A stretch of DNA of 64,000 nucleotides, taken from contig OZ038327.1 in assembly GCA_964035795.1 (NCBI GenBank), positions 1,984,826 through 2,048,825 on the forward strand. Reading direction: 5' to 3'. Position 1 is the first letter of the stretch; every line of letters begins with the position of its first letter. The notes below the pieces were generated by a model. It was not told the origin of the DNA and did no database searches. It saw nothing but the letters and a program-made list of their open reading frames with translations. This document shows, one piece after another, positions 1-12,766 of the stretch. The translations under genes were made by a program, and so were the position numbers. Source of the stretch: Pterobdella sp. o SKG-2022. Taxonomy: Eukaryota > Annelida > Clitellata > Hirudinida > Piscicolidae.

Positions 1-3000
1 TGTGGATTGCTGAGTAAATTGCTATAAGTCATTTTCAAATTTCTCACACATCCTAAAAACGCTTGAAGAAAAAATTATTTTAGAAAATACACAAATAAAA
101 ATGGATCTAAAAAATACTTTTAACCACAGAAATACATACTCTCATCCCATCACTATCTCTTCTTTCCAACCCGTAAACTGTGTTCATTGTTCTCTGCATC
201 GATTCCATCGTCCATTTGTGTGTTTTTTCGTTTGTTTGTATGTGTTTGTTTGCGTCCGTGTAGTTGTGTGAAAGTAATTTTGTTTTTTTGTAGGTGTAGT
301 TTTTTTTGTGTACTTTTTTTTTTATGTGCTTTGCTTGATTTGTGTGTGTTTTTCTAAACTATGTGTTTTTATGTAACTGTGCGAATAATTTTTTTTTCCC
401 ATTTCTAAATTATGATTTTTTTTAGTTGGGTTAGGTGTTTTGATGAGTGTTTTTTGTTATTGTGTGTTTTTAAAGTCTATTATATGTGTATGTTTTTATG
501 TGTTATCAAATGTAGTTATGAAATTTCGTTTATGTGGTTTTTCTGTTATATGTGTGTTTTCTGTATTCTTATGCGTGGTCATTACTTAGTGTTATGTGTG
601 TTGGGGTGACATGTGTTATTTTATGTGTTTCATTTTACCCGTTTAACATTCGACGTGTGTTTGTGTGTGTGTGTCTGTTTGTCTGCGTGTGTGTGTTTGT
701 GTTGGGTTACAAATGTGTTTTTTTATTTATGTGTGACAATTAATTAGTTTACGTGTGTTTTTCATGCGATTTTTGCTTATTTATGTGTTTTTTTATTTTT
801 GTGCGTGTTTGTTGGTTATATGATTTCTTATGTGTGTCCATGTGTGTTTTGTGTGTGTTCAAATGTGTTCAGAGCCTCAAAATCGTGCGTGCGCACGTGA
901 ATATACACAGTTCATTGTTCTCTTTTATTGATCTTTTGTTTCTTTTTTATATAATATTTACCATTTATTTAATTATTAGTTAACGTTATAATATCAATTA
1001 TTATTTTTATGTTTATTATTATTTTATTTTTATTATTATTATTATATTTTTATTGTTATTATTATTATTATATTTTCATTTTTATTATTATTTTTACTTC
1101 CATGGGAGTATAATGCATTTTTTATTTGGTTTTATTTCCTAATTGCACCAACGTCTTCTTGCGCGTGCTTAGGCACGTGATATTTGTGTTTTTGTGCGTG
1201 TAAAACGAGCTTAGGTTGAGCTAACCCCATTGGTCAATCGTCCTAACAAAAGATTTGTAGATGATGAGAACGAAGATGATGATGGTGGTGATAATAATAA
1301 TGATGGTGATGATGATGATGAGCATTTAGGGGAAAATAAAAAAAATCATGAAGATAAAAGGGAAAAGCGTTAACGATGAAGATAATAATCATGGTGATAA
1401 GCATTGGTGATTGAAAGATAACGAATCATATAAAACAGAAAATACATCAAAATAATCGATAAACATCGGCTTAGTTATTTTATTTCCAAGACCGATAATT
1501 TACTATTTTGATTTACATATCAGATAAAATTCTATACTCCACTCTAGCGATTAAAAAAATAACTAAGTATTTTTAGATGCTTTCATTTTTCATTTTCACT
1601 TTAGTTTTAGGAAGATCTCAAAACACAACACAGTGACACGTGACTTGTTAAAAGTAAAATTAAGTAAAAACTAGCGATGTGGTTTGTTCTTGATATAAAA
1701 TCTTGAGAATTTTTTCGATAAAAACAAGTAAGTGGACCATTAGGTCACCCCTGAATGGGGTTTTGGTTGCGCAATTGATTGGTTTCACAGAGAGCTACTC
1801 TATGTGGGCCATGTATTTTATACATTATAAAACTCGAGTTTTCGTTTTTTTTGCTTATTTAAGCAAGCTTTCGATTAAAAAAATGCAAAATTTTTAAAGG
1901 TATAAATACCACAGTTAATTATAGTTTTTGATTTTAAATGAATATTTAAAAGTTTAATTTGTCGAAAATTTTAGTTTTTTTTACTGTAATAAACGTATCT
2001 TTAAAATCCTTAATTTTGGCGAATAACAACATAAATGTATCAAAAATTTCTCCCATTTGGTGTTGACAAATTGTAGAGACTAGCTCAAAGCTTATTCTAA
2101 TGTTATACTTGTTAAAAATGTTTCTATGCAGTTTTTTTCCACAAATGATTTATTAATAGATTGGTAAAAAATGAAATGATTTTAAAAAAATTACAAATAA
2201 TTCTATATTACAATACTAATAAACATGCAGTGTTTCTATAAATAACTCCCAATGGAAAAAAAATATAACAGCCAATGGAAACAATTAGAACAGCCAATAG
2301 GTATAATTAGAACAGCCAATGAATATAAATTCTAATAGTGTCTAATAAAAAAATATTTTTTCATAATTAAACCGCTCTTCAAAAGTAAATAACTATGTTT
2401 ATGAAAAATATCATCTCTTCTTTGTTATTTTTATTATAAAATAATCCTAAATAATAATAAATTAATAATAAAAATAAAAAAAAGAAATCGTTAAACAGTT
2501 TTTTATACAAGTGCTAAAACTCTTAAACACCGTGAGAAAAAACACGTGCCAGCAAAATGGAGAACTATTCCAAAATTATTGAAATTATTTTGCAAAATGG
2601 GAAAAAAACTATTTTTAAGTGTTTGAAATTATTTTTTAAAAATATTTAAAAATAATTTTGGAAACAATTTTGAATATTTTTAAAATAATTTTGAAATATT
2701 TTTTGAAATATTTTCACCTCATTTTGCATAATAATTTAAAAAATAGCTGTTAAATTATCAACCAAAAAACCTAGCTTCAAAATAAACGCTACATTAGTAT
2801 CATAATAGGTTATAATACTAAGGCTAGACTTACCGAAAATTATGGCTATTCTGTTGAATAAATATATCAAAATTCTCTCACAAATCGACGTTTAATATGA
2901 ATTTAAAAAATATTATATAAAAATAATTATATAAAATTATATTTCAAGGTGTTAATTGAAAAAACAAAATGGCGAAACATAACACATCTAATTATCGATT

Positions 3001-3049
3001 AGGGAATCAATTGATTCCATAAATAAGCTTTTTAAACCTGGTATTTTGT

Positions 3050-3360
3050 ATAGTACAATATTTTAGGTTGTATTAAATTTAATATTTCTAATATTTCTTT
3101 AATAGAAAATACAATACCTAAAATTCAATAGATACATAATACAATAATACCTGGTATTTAATGGATAAATTATACAATCTCTTTTATCTATTAAATACAT
3201 GATACAATACCTAATATTCAATAAATACATAATACAATACCTTATATTTATTTAATACATAATACAATACCTAATATTAAATAGATACATGAAAAACTAT
3301 ACATAATATTCTATAAATACATAATACAATACCTATTATTTATTAATTACATGATAAAAT
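3050..3360. repeat. Degenerate tandem repeat, about 30-bp unit
   Basis: Diverged copies of a unit resembling ATACATAATACAATACCTAA followed by TATTCAATAG recur about eight times. Copies differ by substitutions and small indels, so this looks like an old minisatellite. It lies downstream of the VIAAT-like gene and has no coding potential that I can see. Confidence 0.6.
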
Positions 3361-3594
3361 ACAACATAACTATCATAGTATTCCTCTAAATACAACATAA
3401 GGTAATTTTTGAAACCAGTTTTGCTATAAGATTTCCACCAATAACACCAATGAAGAGAAACAACATTAAGCTTAGTAACAAAGTAACCAGGTCCCATGCA
3501 GATTCCACAAAGATGCAAGCCCCCTCACTATGCTGGGTAGACTCAACCAAGTCATCCCAGGAGATAATATACACTGGATGTGGAATGAGTAACC

Positions 3595-3640
3595 ATTAGA
3601 TTATACTGCTGTACATGTGTCAGTAACTGGGATTGACAGT
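3595..3640 (+). repeat. Fragment of the dispersed repeat seen at 19141
   Basis: The segment ATTAGATTATACTGCTGTAC followed by ATGTGTCAGTAACTGGGATT matches the reverse complement of 19141-19185 over about 40 bp with few differences. It sits in the 3' flank of the VIAAT-like gene. Confidence 0.5.
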
Positions 3641-3816
3641 AGTCGGTCTAGGTTATTGATAGTAGTGTTAGGAGTCCTCGATGTAGGAGTCGGTGGTTTT
3701 GAAGTTCAACTTAGTATGGTGAAACGAAAATAAAACAGCCTATACAATTTTTTGCTTTTTTTTTTGATTCTTTAATCTGAAAATATAATACACCTAAATT
3801 CACTTTTAAACACTGA

Positions 3817-6800
3817 TTAGATATTTATGGAAACATTTCTGCTGAATTTTTCTTCTATCGTCTGATTATACATAGCAAAGACCAAAGACTTTAAATTCAA
3901 ATAAGTTCCTGTGACGCCGAGAAAGATGGAAACGGAAATAATGAGCACATTGAATAAAATACTAGAAAACCCAAGATGGCGTCTTTTCAAAACAATATAA
4001 AACAACGATGGCCAGATAAAAGACAGTAAATAACCACTAATACACCCAAAAATAGCATTAAAGATGGCAAAATGTGGGACCAAAGCTCCCATTCCCACAG
4101 TTAACAGGATGAACGCCATCTTGAGTATTATCGCCCACCATTTTAGCTGCATCGTCGAGTCTTGGTTCTGGGGTGTGAGGGACGGTAGTTGTATCAGTTT
4201 TGGTTGGTTTATGTTTGGTTTTGATTGATTTTTCAAATAAAAAAAAATAATAATAAATAATACTAAAAAGATCTACTGTGACCAATAATAGTGATAAGAA
4301 ATAGATAGATTGTATAATCTTAGTGTGTTTTATTCTGTATGTAATAGCGAATGTATTTTGTTGGAAAACAGCTTTGTATTTCAACAAAAATTATTACTGA
4401 TCTTCACTTTGTTATCAAACACAGGCTCAAAACTACCACCAAGCTTCTAGTGTTTAAGGTGTTGATTCCACTCAAACACCCGGTAAATGATTGATTGGCC
4501 AGAAATAGGGTAAAATTAAGCGCAATATAAAGATGGTGATGAGTTAACACTGAAGCTGATGTTTAGAGCATAAGTTTTTTAAAAGCGTTTATGTTTAGCT
4601 TCAGCGTATGAATGTGTTTGAAAGATAATGACATGATGAGGTGGTTAAAAAGAGATTTGAAGAAAAAATTTAAGTAAATTATTTAAATATATTATCACTA
4701 TGCTTTAAAAATTATGTTTAATTAATTATTATTATTATGGGGTATTTATATTATTAATAAGTTTTTAAAATTTATTTATTTGACCTCTAACCTGTGCTCT
4801 GGTGTGGCATGGAGGGAAGATCAAGCCCATTCCAAACATGTGCTTTTCAGCCATTTGTATGATTGCAAAGTAAGGTAGGGCATAGGTCAATATAGCTTTG
4901 ATCCCCAGTAGAACATTGACGCACATTTTCAACCAATAGGTTTCTATATTATCGCTCACAACTTCTTCCGTTAGAGCTCCGAAGGCGATGAAAGCGATGA
5001 AAGAAAGGAGTAACTTAGCAATGATTGACAGGGCGTGGGTGGAAACTAACATCCGGTTAAAGTGCTCTTTGACCTCCATATTGGATTCTAAAATGGGGTA
5101 AAACATGTGAGTGGTGAAGCTGAAGACGACGATGCCGAGGGAGAGGGAAAAGGACCTGGGTTCGAATCCCCACTCCAGCCTACCTACATCCCACTCGTCT
5201 TTCTTCGCAACGCAATAAAACACTACCGCCCCCAAAAACACCATCGTCAACAGGAAATTGATCACGCATAAAATAGTCACGTGTTTTAGGTTCTTGAGAC
5301 ATGCGAAGACGAGAAATGGCGCTCCAGCGATGAAGATACAAGCTTGCACAGAAATACCTTCTCCTGTAAAGCCGTTTTCCCCCAAAAAAATTCTGTCTTT
5401 CAGCAAATTTTGCAGCATATCTCCACACACTAAAGGGTATGACAGGCAGTTGAAGTACCAGTCCAGAACTTGGAACACCATAATGCTCCAGAAGCCAAAT
5501 TTGGGACCCATCACTGCTGAAGCTATCTCGGTATAGCTGCTTCGTACCCTTGTCTTGCGTCTCTCACCTTTGGTTTCTTCTGTGTGGGTGGGTTGGAAAA
5601 AGATGGTAGATTTTGTGAGCTGGTTGTTTAAGTTAAGTTTGGGAAAGAAGGGGTGAAAGGTGGATTTTAATGGTTTGAATTTACTCCAAAATAGATTTGG
5701 GTGTTTCTGCAAATTTTAGGCTGGTTGAGAGATGAGTTGAGTGAGTGAAATGGTTTTCAATGAATTCATGACTTTTACTGTGTATTTAGGTTAGAAAATT
5801 GAATTAAAGTGCTGTACAACAATATCGATTAAAGTAGCAAAACCAAAAAAATAATAAATGAAAAAATAAATAAAAAACGAAAAAAAATTAAAATCAACAC
5901 AAAATAAAAACAAAAAATTTCCAACAGATTCAACACTGCATATCTCTCACCCCAGTCATAGAGGCACTCAATAAGGATGATGCCACTGTAGCAGCTGAGA
6001 ATTCCAACTACCAGTATGGATACCAAAATCCAGCCTCCCCCCTGGAGCACTCCGTATGGAAAAGCCACGATGGCCATTCCCTGTGTGGTATAAGTGTGAG
6101 AAGGGTAAGAAAAGTGGTAGGTTGTGAGAAGGAAAAAGGTGATGGAAATGGTGAAAAAGGGAGGGTGGTACTGATGGTGGTGAAAGGGATGATGATGGTG
6201 GGAAAGGGTAGAGATGAGAGGGTGATGGTAGAAAGGTGATGATGAGGGTGCTGAAAAAAAATTGGATAGAAAACTATTTATTAGAGTGAAAATACTAAAA
6301 AAAAAAAAGAAATGACGAAACTCATATAGCGCGCAACTCGAAAAAATTGCTTCAAAAGCGCTTAATAAAGCGACCTTTAATAAAGTTTTTGGTACCATTG
6401 ATCATGAAGCATATGTAGCAGACATCTTGAAGTTCACTTTTAACCGGAAGTTATTCGTCAATATTTCAATTTTTTTGAAATGTGTTTTCATTTAACACGA
6501 AATTTATCATTCTTGCGATAAGAGGTTGAATAAAAAAAGAAGAATAGATTAGTAATACAAATTATAAAAATAATAACGGAAAAAATAAGAATAATGAAAA
6601 TAGAAAAAAAAAACAATAAAAATAATAATCCCTACCTGCATTACACTAGATAGATTCACAAAAGCGTGGGTAGCGTTTATTTTGTTTCCTCCATCCATCT
6701 CCTCCCTTTCTTCATTTCCCATTCTATCATCTTTCATCTCTCCACCATCCATCCACCAATCAATTTTTTTTTCGTTCATTACTACTTCATCGTTCATCTC

Positions 6801-7379
6801 TCCATCTTTGAGGATATCTTTTTGAGTCTCAATTCTTCCATAGCTTACCAATCTGTCTTCATTTTCCTTCTCAACCATCCACCCTTCATCTGAAGCCATT
6901 CCCATCAGGTTTCCTATAGAATTATCCAAGTTATATTGGTTTTTTGAAGATAATTCTATCCAATCTTCACTCCTATACAAACTCTTATCTTCAATATGAA
7001 CAGCTTTAGGTAATTTGAAGGGATTGGTGATAGTTTGTTGGGGTGGTCGGTAGAGTGTGGATTGTAATGGTTGGAGTGTGGATTGTGGTGTAGATTGTGG
7101 TGATTGGGGTGTGGATTGTGGTAAACAGTGGAGTGTGGTTTGTGGTGGTTGGAGTGTGGGATGGTGTGATGATAGCTTCTTACCACCCCCACCACCCACC
7201 AAATTGTTTCCTCCATTATCATCTTCACCCAAACTATCCTTGGAGTTATCATCGAAATGACCACTAGAGGCATTCTCTTCGCTCCTCAGCGGCTCGAAAG
7301 TCGTCTGCCTGTCACCATCTTTAAATAACTTTTTGAAAAAAGCTGGAATTTTCAACGATTGGGGGTAGCTTCTAGACAT
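3817..7379 (-). CDS. Vesicular inhibitory amino acid transporter-like protein (SLC32 family)
   Basis: Four exons: 6636-7379, 5951-6080, 4792-5579 and 3817-4167, giving about 670 residues against about 525 in human VIAAT. The family loads GABA/glycine into synaptic vesicles using the proton gradient. The core matches SLC32: GMAIVAFPYGVLQGGG is the first transmembrane helix (VIAAT has QGMFVLGLPYAILHGG). It is followed by CLYDW, an RVRSSYTEIA segment (VIAAT RVRDSYVAIA), FLKNLK-like CLKNLKH, SLGIVVFSFTTHMFYPILE, and a final block with VPHFAIFNAIFGCISGYLLSFIWPSL (only part quoted). The cytosolic N-terminus is long (about 240 residues) and rich in Ser, Pro and Gln (STPQ-type repeats), then acidic, and shows no similarity I recognise. 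The start is the first ATG, followed directly upstream by an ATT-rich repeat. The family call is firm; whether it is the true VIAAT orthologue or a divergent paralogue is less sure. Confidence 0.85.
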
Positions 7380-7386
7380 TTTTTAT

Positions 7387-7540
7387 TTGTTATTATTATT
7401 ATTAGTGGTAGTATTAGTAGTAGTAGTATTTATTGTTATTGTTATTATTATTATTAGTGGTAGTATTAGCAGTAGTAGTATTTATTGTTATTATTATTAT
7501 TATTATTATTATTTTTGTTTAATTTTTTCAAATTTCTATA
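7387..7540. repeat. ATT/AGT-rich simple repeat upstream of the VIAAT-like gene
   Basis: Imperfect TTATTATT, GTAGTATT and GTTATTATT runs begin 8 bp before the start codon of the VIAAT-like gene, in its presumed 5' UTR or promoter. A longer block recurs twice within it (around 7403-7440 and 7455-7490). The rest of the 680 bp up to the SLC52A stop codon is AT-rich and shows no recognised element. Confidence 0.6.
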
Positions 7541-8060
7541 TTTTTGAAAGATCAAAAAAAAATTTTTTATTAGAAAAATTTTAAGTTTTCCTTAATGTTA
7601 ACATATTTCAAACTTCTGTTCACCGATACAAAACTCAATATTAATTATAAAAATATTATAAAAGTATAATTAAAACGAACGTTAAACCGTTTTTTAAAAT
7701 TATTTCAACAATAAAAAAATATAATTTTTCATCTCTATTTAATACGTTTCCCGGCTTTATATATACAGACGGTGAAATATATTTATATTAAAAATCAATA
7801 GCAAAACTCAATCCATTATGGTAGAATATAACTTTATTAATTTATTGGAAAAAATTGATTTCAAAATCAATATATCTTCAATATTATTATTATTTTATTG
7901 AAATTGTTGTAGCGCCCAATTTACAAGCAATTTCGCATCAAAGGCGCTATAGTATTCCAGTCGATACAAACTTAAGTCTTAACAATGATTTTTTTATCCA
8001 ACCAATTTAGCTCGTTATTTTATACTATACAAATACTTTTTTATAAAAATATACACTAGG

Positions 8061-10098
8061 TTAAGATTTGAAAACGTGACACACGTTAACTAGGACAAAT
8101 GACGTCAGCGCTCCAATCAGAGAACCGATTTGAGTGGCTACACCGCAGTTCACCATCTCCCTCCATCTTGGTTTTTTCTTGTTGCTATTTTTAGCTTCTT
8201 CCGGTGAGTTACCAAAGACTATTTTTAATTTTTTGTCATTTTTTTGAGTGTAGTTATCCACCTCATTATTTTTTCTACTGTTAATTTTGTTATTATTGTT
8301 TTTATTATGATCAACGTCATCGCCACTACTACCATCTTCTTCTTCACCACACCTCTCCACCATCAAAGAAGCCACGCCCACTTTGACGTAAGAGAAGCAC
8401 ATTGACGTCACTACGCAAGATGTCGTCTGCAGTTTATTGTTAATATTATTATCATTTTTATTATTTTATTATTATTCTTGTTATTATTTATATTACTTAA
8501 TTTTAATAATATTTATTTTTTCAAGATAATGATGAAGTAAAATTTATATAGCGCTTTTTATCGTAGAATTGCTGGGATCAAACGCATGGCATAACACACT
8601 GTGGAACAGGTGCTGATCGTCGCCCACGCGGGATCGAACCCGGTAACTTTCGATAATTAGTCTAATGCTCTACCTTGGCAGACTGAAACTTTTTTTCTAT
8701 CATTATTTATTTTTGAATTTAAAAAAATCATATAGAAAAATAGTTTTTTCGACCTAAAAAAATATTTTCAACCTAAAAAAGAAATTCTAAAAATAACTCA
8801 CAACAAGAATAGCTCCTATAGGCTGATACTGGAAGGGAGGGTTGGGAGACATCACAGCCAATGAAATTTGATATGCTGTGGTGAAAGAACCAATAAGATT
8901 TAAGGAATGTAAGACCGCCATATTGGGAACAGGCAGGAAAAAGGTTGTGAGCGATGTTAAGGGAGAAACGAGTATGGAAAGTTTGGTACTCAAATTGTAA
9001 ATCATGTGACCATAAGGAATGCAGGCGTATGATTGGATGGAGGGTAGCACACCATTGGTCAGTCCATTAACCCACGTGATCATGAGAAGCAATATGATAC
9101 GTTGGAGGGTGTTCAATTGTTTTTTAGAGTTTTTATTATTAGAAGAGATTTTGTTTTTATCTTCTCCGCCATCTTGAATGGTGAATTGTTTGAAATACTT
9201 GGCAAAATGAATAAGGAGGAAAGAGTTGAGGCTGAGAAGGAGGAGGAAGGCGATGATGATGAAGAAGACATCAACCCCAAACCTTGTTTGTGTTGCTGTT
9301 TTTATTGTGGTATTGTTTTGGCTAAACAAATCAACTAAAGTTGCGCCATCGTTTGTGATGTCACTGCTACCATTGACTCCTTCTTCACCTCTACTAAATC
9401 CCACTCCCTGGACCACGCCTAACAGGGCAGGAACCACCCCACTTAGTCCTTCCCCCACGAATAGGGCACTGACATATGATGTGTCAAACAGCGAAACGTA
9501 TGGGAGATATACCAAAGAGGACGTACAATCAACCAAAGATAATAAAAAAGACAAAAATATTAAAGGGACGCTATGTTCACTTCCGGCAAAAGTGTAAAAA
9601 GTATCCCAAAATGGCGCCAGAAGACAACAACTTATCATCGCTACCATGATGATTACACATACGATCAAACACTCGTTCAACCGGAAACGGAAAAGGTAAA
9701 ACAGGAAAGGGCCAACGTTTGCGACTTGGATAGTGAGGACGATAATAGAGGGTAAAGTCCATCCTTCCGGAAGTACTTCTACCTGTTGGTCATGATGACG
9801 ATTGGGTTAATAATGATAAAAATAAAAAAAAGAATAATAATAATACTTCCAAAAAAATGTTATTTTGAAGAAATTCAAATGAAGATGATAAACAAATCGA
9901 AGCATCACCGACAATAATAATAATAATAAAAAAAAAAAATTTTTTTTAAATAAAAGCAAAAATAATAAAAATATATAAAATAGAAACAATAATAATAATA
10001 ATAACCATGATAGGGACTTGGACCCACAAGGCATTCATGTCCAGCCAGGAAGACATGGAGAAAATGGTGATGAGGAGGAAGAGGAAGATGTTGGTCAT
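8061..10098 (-). CDS. Riboflavin transporter, SLC52A (RFVT) family
   Basis: Three exons: 10006-10098, 8802-9782 and 8061-8426, all joined in phase 0, give about 479 residues (human RFVT3 has 469). The family carries riboflavin across the plasma membrane. Exon 1 encodes SSWLDMNALWVQVPIM (RFVT3 SWVTINGLWVELPLLV). Exon 2 opens with VEVLPEGWTLPS and contains LVDCTSSLVYLPY, FVGEGLSGVVPALLGVVQGV, ITWVNGLTNGVLPSIQSYAC and SLAVMSPNPPFQ. Exon 3 has CFSYVKVGVAS and ends GSLIGALTSFVLVNV, all at family-typical places. Two inserts are lineage-specific: an acidic, Asn-rich stretch (KNNNNKINSRKNN) in the last loop, and a polar loop before the sixth helix. The first ATG is chosen because it directly precedes the first hydrophobic helix. 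A diverged SINE sits in intron 2. High confidence in the family. Confidence 0.93.
8541..8692 (-). mobile_element. tRNA-derived SINE, copy A (diverged)
   Basis: Read on the minus strand, this has the tRNA-like head with B box GGTTCGATCC, then the shared body (CAGCACCTGTTCCACAGTGTG with local changes), then a tail ending in an AAAGCGCTATATAAAT-like sequence. It matches the copies at 41644, 44927 and 53098 but its head is worn and the ATTACATTA tail is missing. It lies inside the second intron of the riboflavin transporter gene (8427-8801), in the same orientation as the gene. Confidence 0.7.
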
Positions 10099-12766
10099 TT
10101 TTGTTTTTATTATTAGTATTAAGTATGATTAATATTATTATTTTTGTTGTTTTTATTAAGTTTGATTAATATTATTATTTTTGTTGTTTTTATTAAGTTT
10201 GATTAATATTATTATTTTTGTTGTTTTTATTAAGTTTGATTAATATTATTATTTTTGTTGTTTTTATTAAGTTTGATTAATATTATTATTTTTGTTGTTT
10301 TTATTAAGTTTGATTAAATTTCTTATATTATTTTTTAATCATTATTACTCTTATTGATTTTAATTATTATTATTTTTGTTGTTGAGTTTGTTTTTTTTAT
10401 CTTTACTGACCATTATTATTATTATTCAAATCCAATAATTTTTTGAAGAAATTCGGATAAATATATCTTTTTTATGTAATGACATTCATATTTATTATGA
10501 TTATGAATATATTTATGTAATTGTTGTCCATCTTAAATATTTTAATTAGTTTGTTTAAAAATATTTTTATTTAAATTACCAGGTTATTATTATTATTTAA
10601 CTTATTATTATTATTTTTTAGATTATTATTTAAATTATTATTATTATCAAAACTACTATGACTATTATTATAAAAATCTTAATAATAATTATTCTTTAAT
10701 TAGAGTATAATGAGTTAATACATGATTAATTTATATTTATAATATAATATTCCTATTAATGTATTATTATGATATGTATTATAAGATTAATTAATTATTA
10801 ATTATAATCACCTATATTTAAATTAACCAAGTAAAACAGCTTCAACATCACTGAAGTCCCAAAGTTAACCACTTTGAACAAATTTGAAACCAACCAAAAT
10901 AAAATATCTGTAAACTTTTTCAAACTTATCTATTTATATAGCTCAAAATAATTATGATTTTTTTCAAGTTAGTTATTGTTTTTTTTTATTGTTATTATGA
11001 GATTATTATTATTAGCATTATTTTAATGAAATTATTTAGTTTTTTTTTTATTGTTTTTGATATTTGTAGGTTAATTAATAATAACAATATTGATTGTTTT
11101 TTTTATTATTGATATTATTATTGTTGTTTCTTATATAATAATTGGACGATATTTGAGAGTTAATTTGGCAATATAGTGTGTATTATATAAGCAAATGAGA
11201 ACAAGAATTTTAATAATATAAAAAAATAATAAAAAACCAACAAAAATATTTATTATAGAAAACAAAAAAATAGTATATAGTTTTATTTATAATAAAAAAC
11301 AACAATGAAAAAAAAAAGAACAATGGTAATAATAACAATAAAAATAACAACTTAGCTGATAAAAGGCAGCATTGAGCAAAGTTGAATTACCCTGTCACTA
11401 TTATTATCTTTTTTATTCTTTTTATTATTATTACTACATGGTTAGCATTTATCCTTATTATTTCTATTTTCAATGATACCATTCAGTGTTATAATAATAA
11501 CAATTAACACTACTTTTATCTATTATTACCGCTATTATTATTACTATTATTTTTATTATTGAGAAGGAAGGGATTTTATTCGGAAACATTGAAAATGGTT
11601 TCAGAAATGTAAAGAATTTCGAAAAAAAAAAAAATAATAATTTTAAAAAAATTAATAATAAGAAGCAATAAAAACAACAAAATACCATAATAATTTTTAT
11701 TTATTTATTCAAATAAAAATTCAATCAAATTTGAAAAATTTAATCGTTCGACATTTTCATCCTAAAAAAATAATGAGAAGCAATAATAATAATAATAATA
11801 ATAAAAGCGAAAATAATAATAATAATAGCAATAATAAAAAAAGATGAGCATCTTAAAGATAATAAAAATAATAAACATATAACATAATATAAACAAAAAA
11901 AGATAATAATAATAATGATGATGATATGAAAATTAATAAATATGCGAGAGTTAAGATTGCAATTTTAAAATTAAAAAATTCATTGAAATAATAAGCTATA
12001 ATAATAATAACAATAATAATAATAAAAATAAGAATATTAATAATCAAAACAACTATTATCTGTACACTCTTTGAAAGTTTAAAATTGATTATCTGTTCCA
12101 GGTTATGGATAATAATAACAAAAATGATAATATTAATAATAAAATAAAATATAATAAAAACGATAATAATAATAAAAAGCGTTTTAACAATACTAGCATT
12201 GGAAAAAGTAAATGGAAAGTATAAAAAAAAAAAATAATAATAGTAATACACATAGAAAACAACACTACAACACTAATATCCATTCCAACCACACAACAAC
12301 CCACACAACTCAACACAAAAACACATGTAACACCGCACAACACCACATCACATCCACTTTGACCCACACCACACAAAACATCCCTTTCCGATCCACAACT
12401 CTCCCCTCCCCTCTTCACCCACCCACACGCCACAACAAGAAGATAACTCTAAAACGATTGAAACCACAACTAGTCATTTAATAACCTTGAAACCTCTCGA
12501 AACCCCGAAAACCTAAAATTCAGAAACCTCAACACCACCTCCAAAACCCAAGCCCTCATCCTTAAATAATGTTCTCGTCACCTCAACTCACCACCGGCCC
12601 TGAATCTATTTTTATTACATTACCCATACTACCTTTCTAACACAGCGTTTTCGCATCATTCACACACCCCTCCAACCCATTAATCTGCACTCCACATCAC
12701 TACCCTTATCCTCTATCTACCCTCCACATCACTAACACCCCTTTCCTCCACTATCTACCCTCCAAA
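10099..12766. other. Intergenic, simple-repeat rich
   Basis: This is the interval between the SLC52A start and the KLHL20 stop. It contains the 37-bp minisatellite at about 10130-10315 and many short (ATT)n, (AAT)n and (ATA)n runs. From 12230 to 12766 it becomes CA-rich and C-rich, in keeping with the KLHL20 3' flank. No gene, tRNA or transposon coding segment was recognised. Confidence 0.5.
10130..10315. repeat. 37-bp tandem repeat, about 5 copies
   Basis: The unit begins ATTAAGTTTGATTAATATTA and continues TTATTTTTGTTGTTTTT, for 37 bp. Five copies are virtually identical to one another, with degenerate edges. It lies just upstream of the riboflavin transporter's first exon, so it falls in that gene's promoter or 5' UTR region. 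Confidence 0.8.

Larger units (their letters stand above)
1..3816. other. AT-rich flank, no gene recognised
   Basis: This stretch is 3' of the VIAAT-like gene. Positions 1-900 are rich in TGTG/TTTG runs, 960-1090 in ATT runs, and 1260-1325 in GATGAT/GATAAT runs. Short ORFs here are low-complexity or have no recognisable family signature. A tandem AT-rich repeat lies at about 3050-3360 and a piece of a dispersed repeat at about 3595-3640; both are listed separately. I see no exon, tRNA or rRNA. Confidence 0.5.

Noticed and set aside
1..983. Short Cys/Val/Phe-rich ORFs at the left edge
   Set aside because: They follow TGTG/TTTG-rich sequence, overlap in several frames and have no family resemblance.
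9226..9597. Forward-strand ORF of 123 codons
   Set aside because: It is the antisense shadow of exon 2 of the riboflavin transporter.
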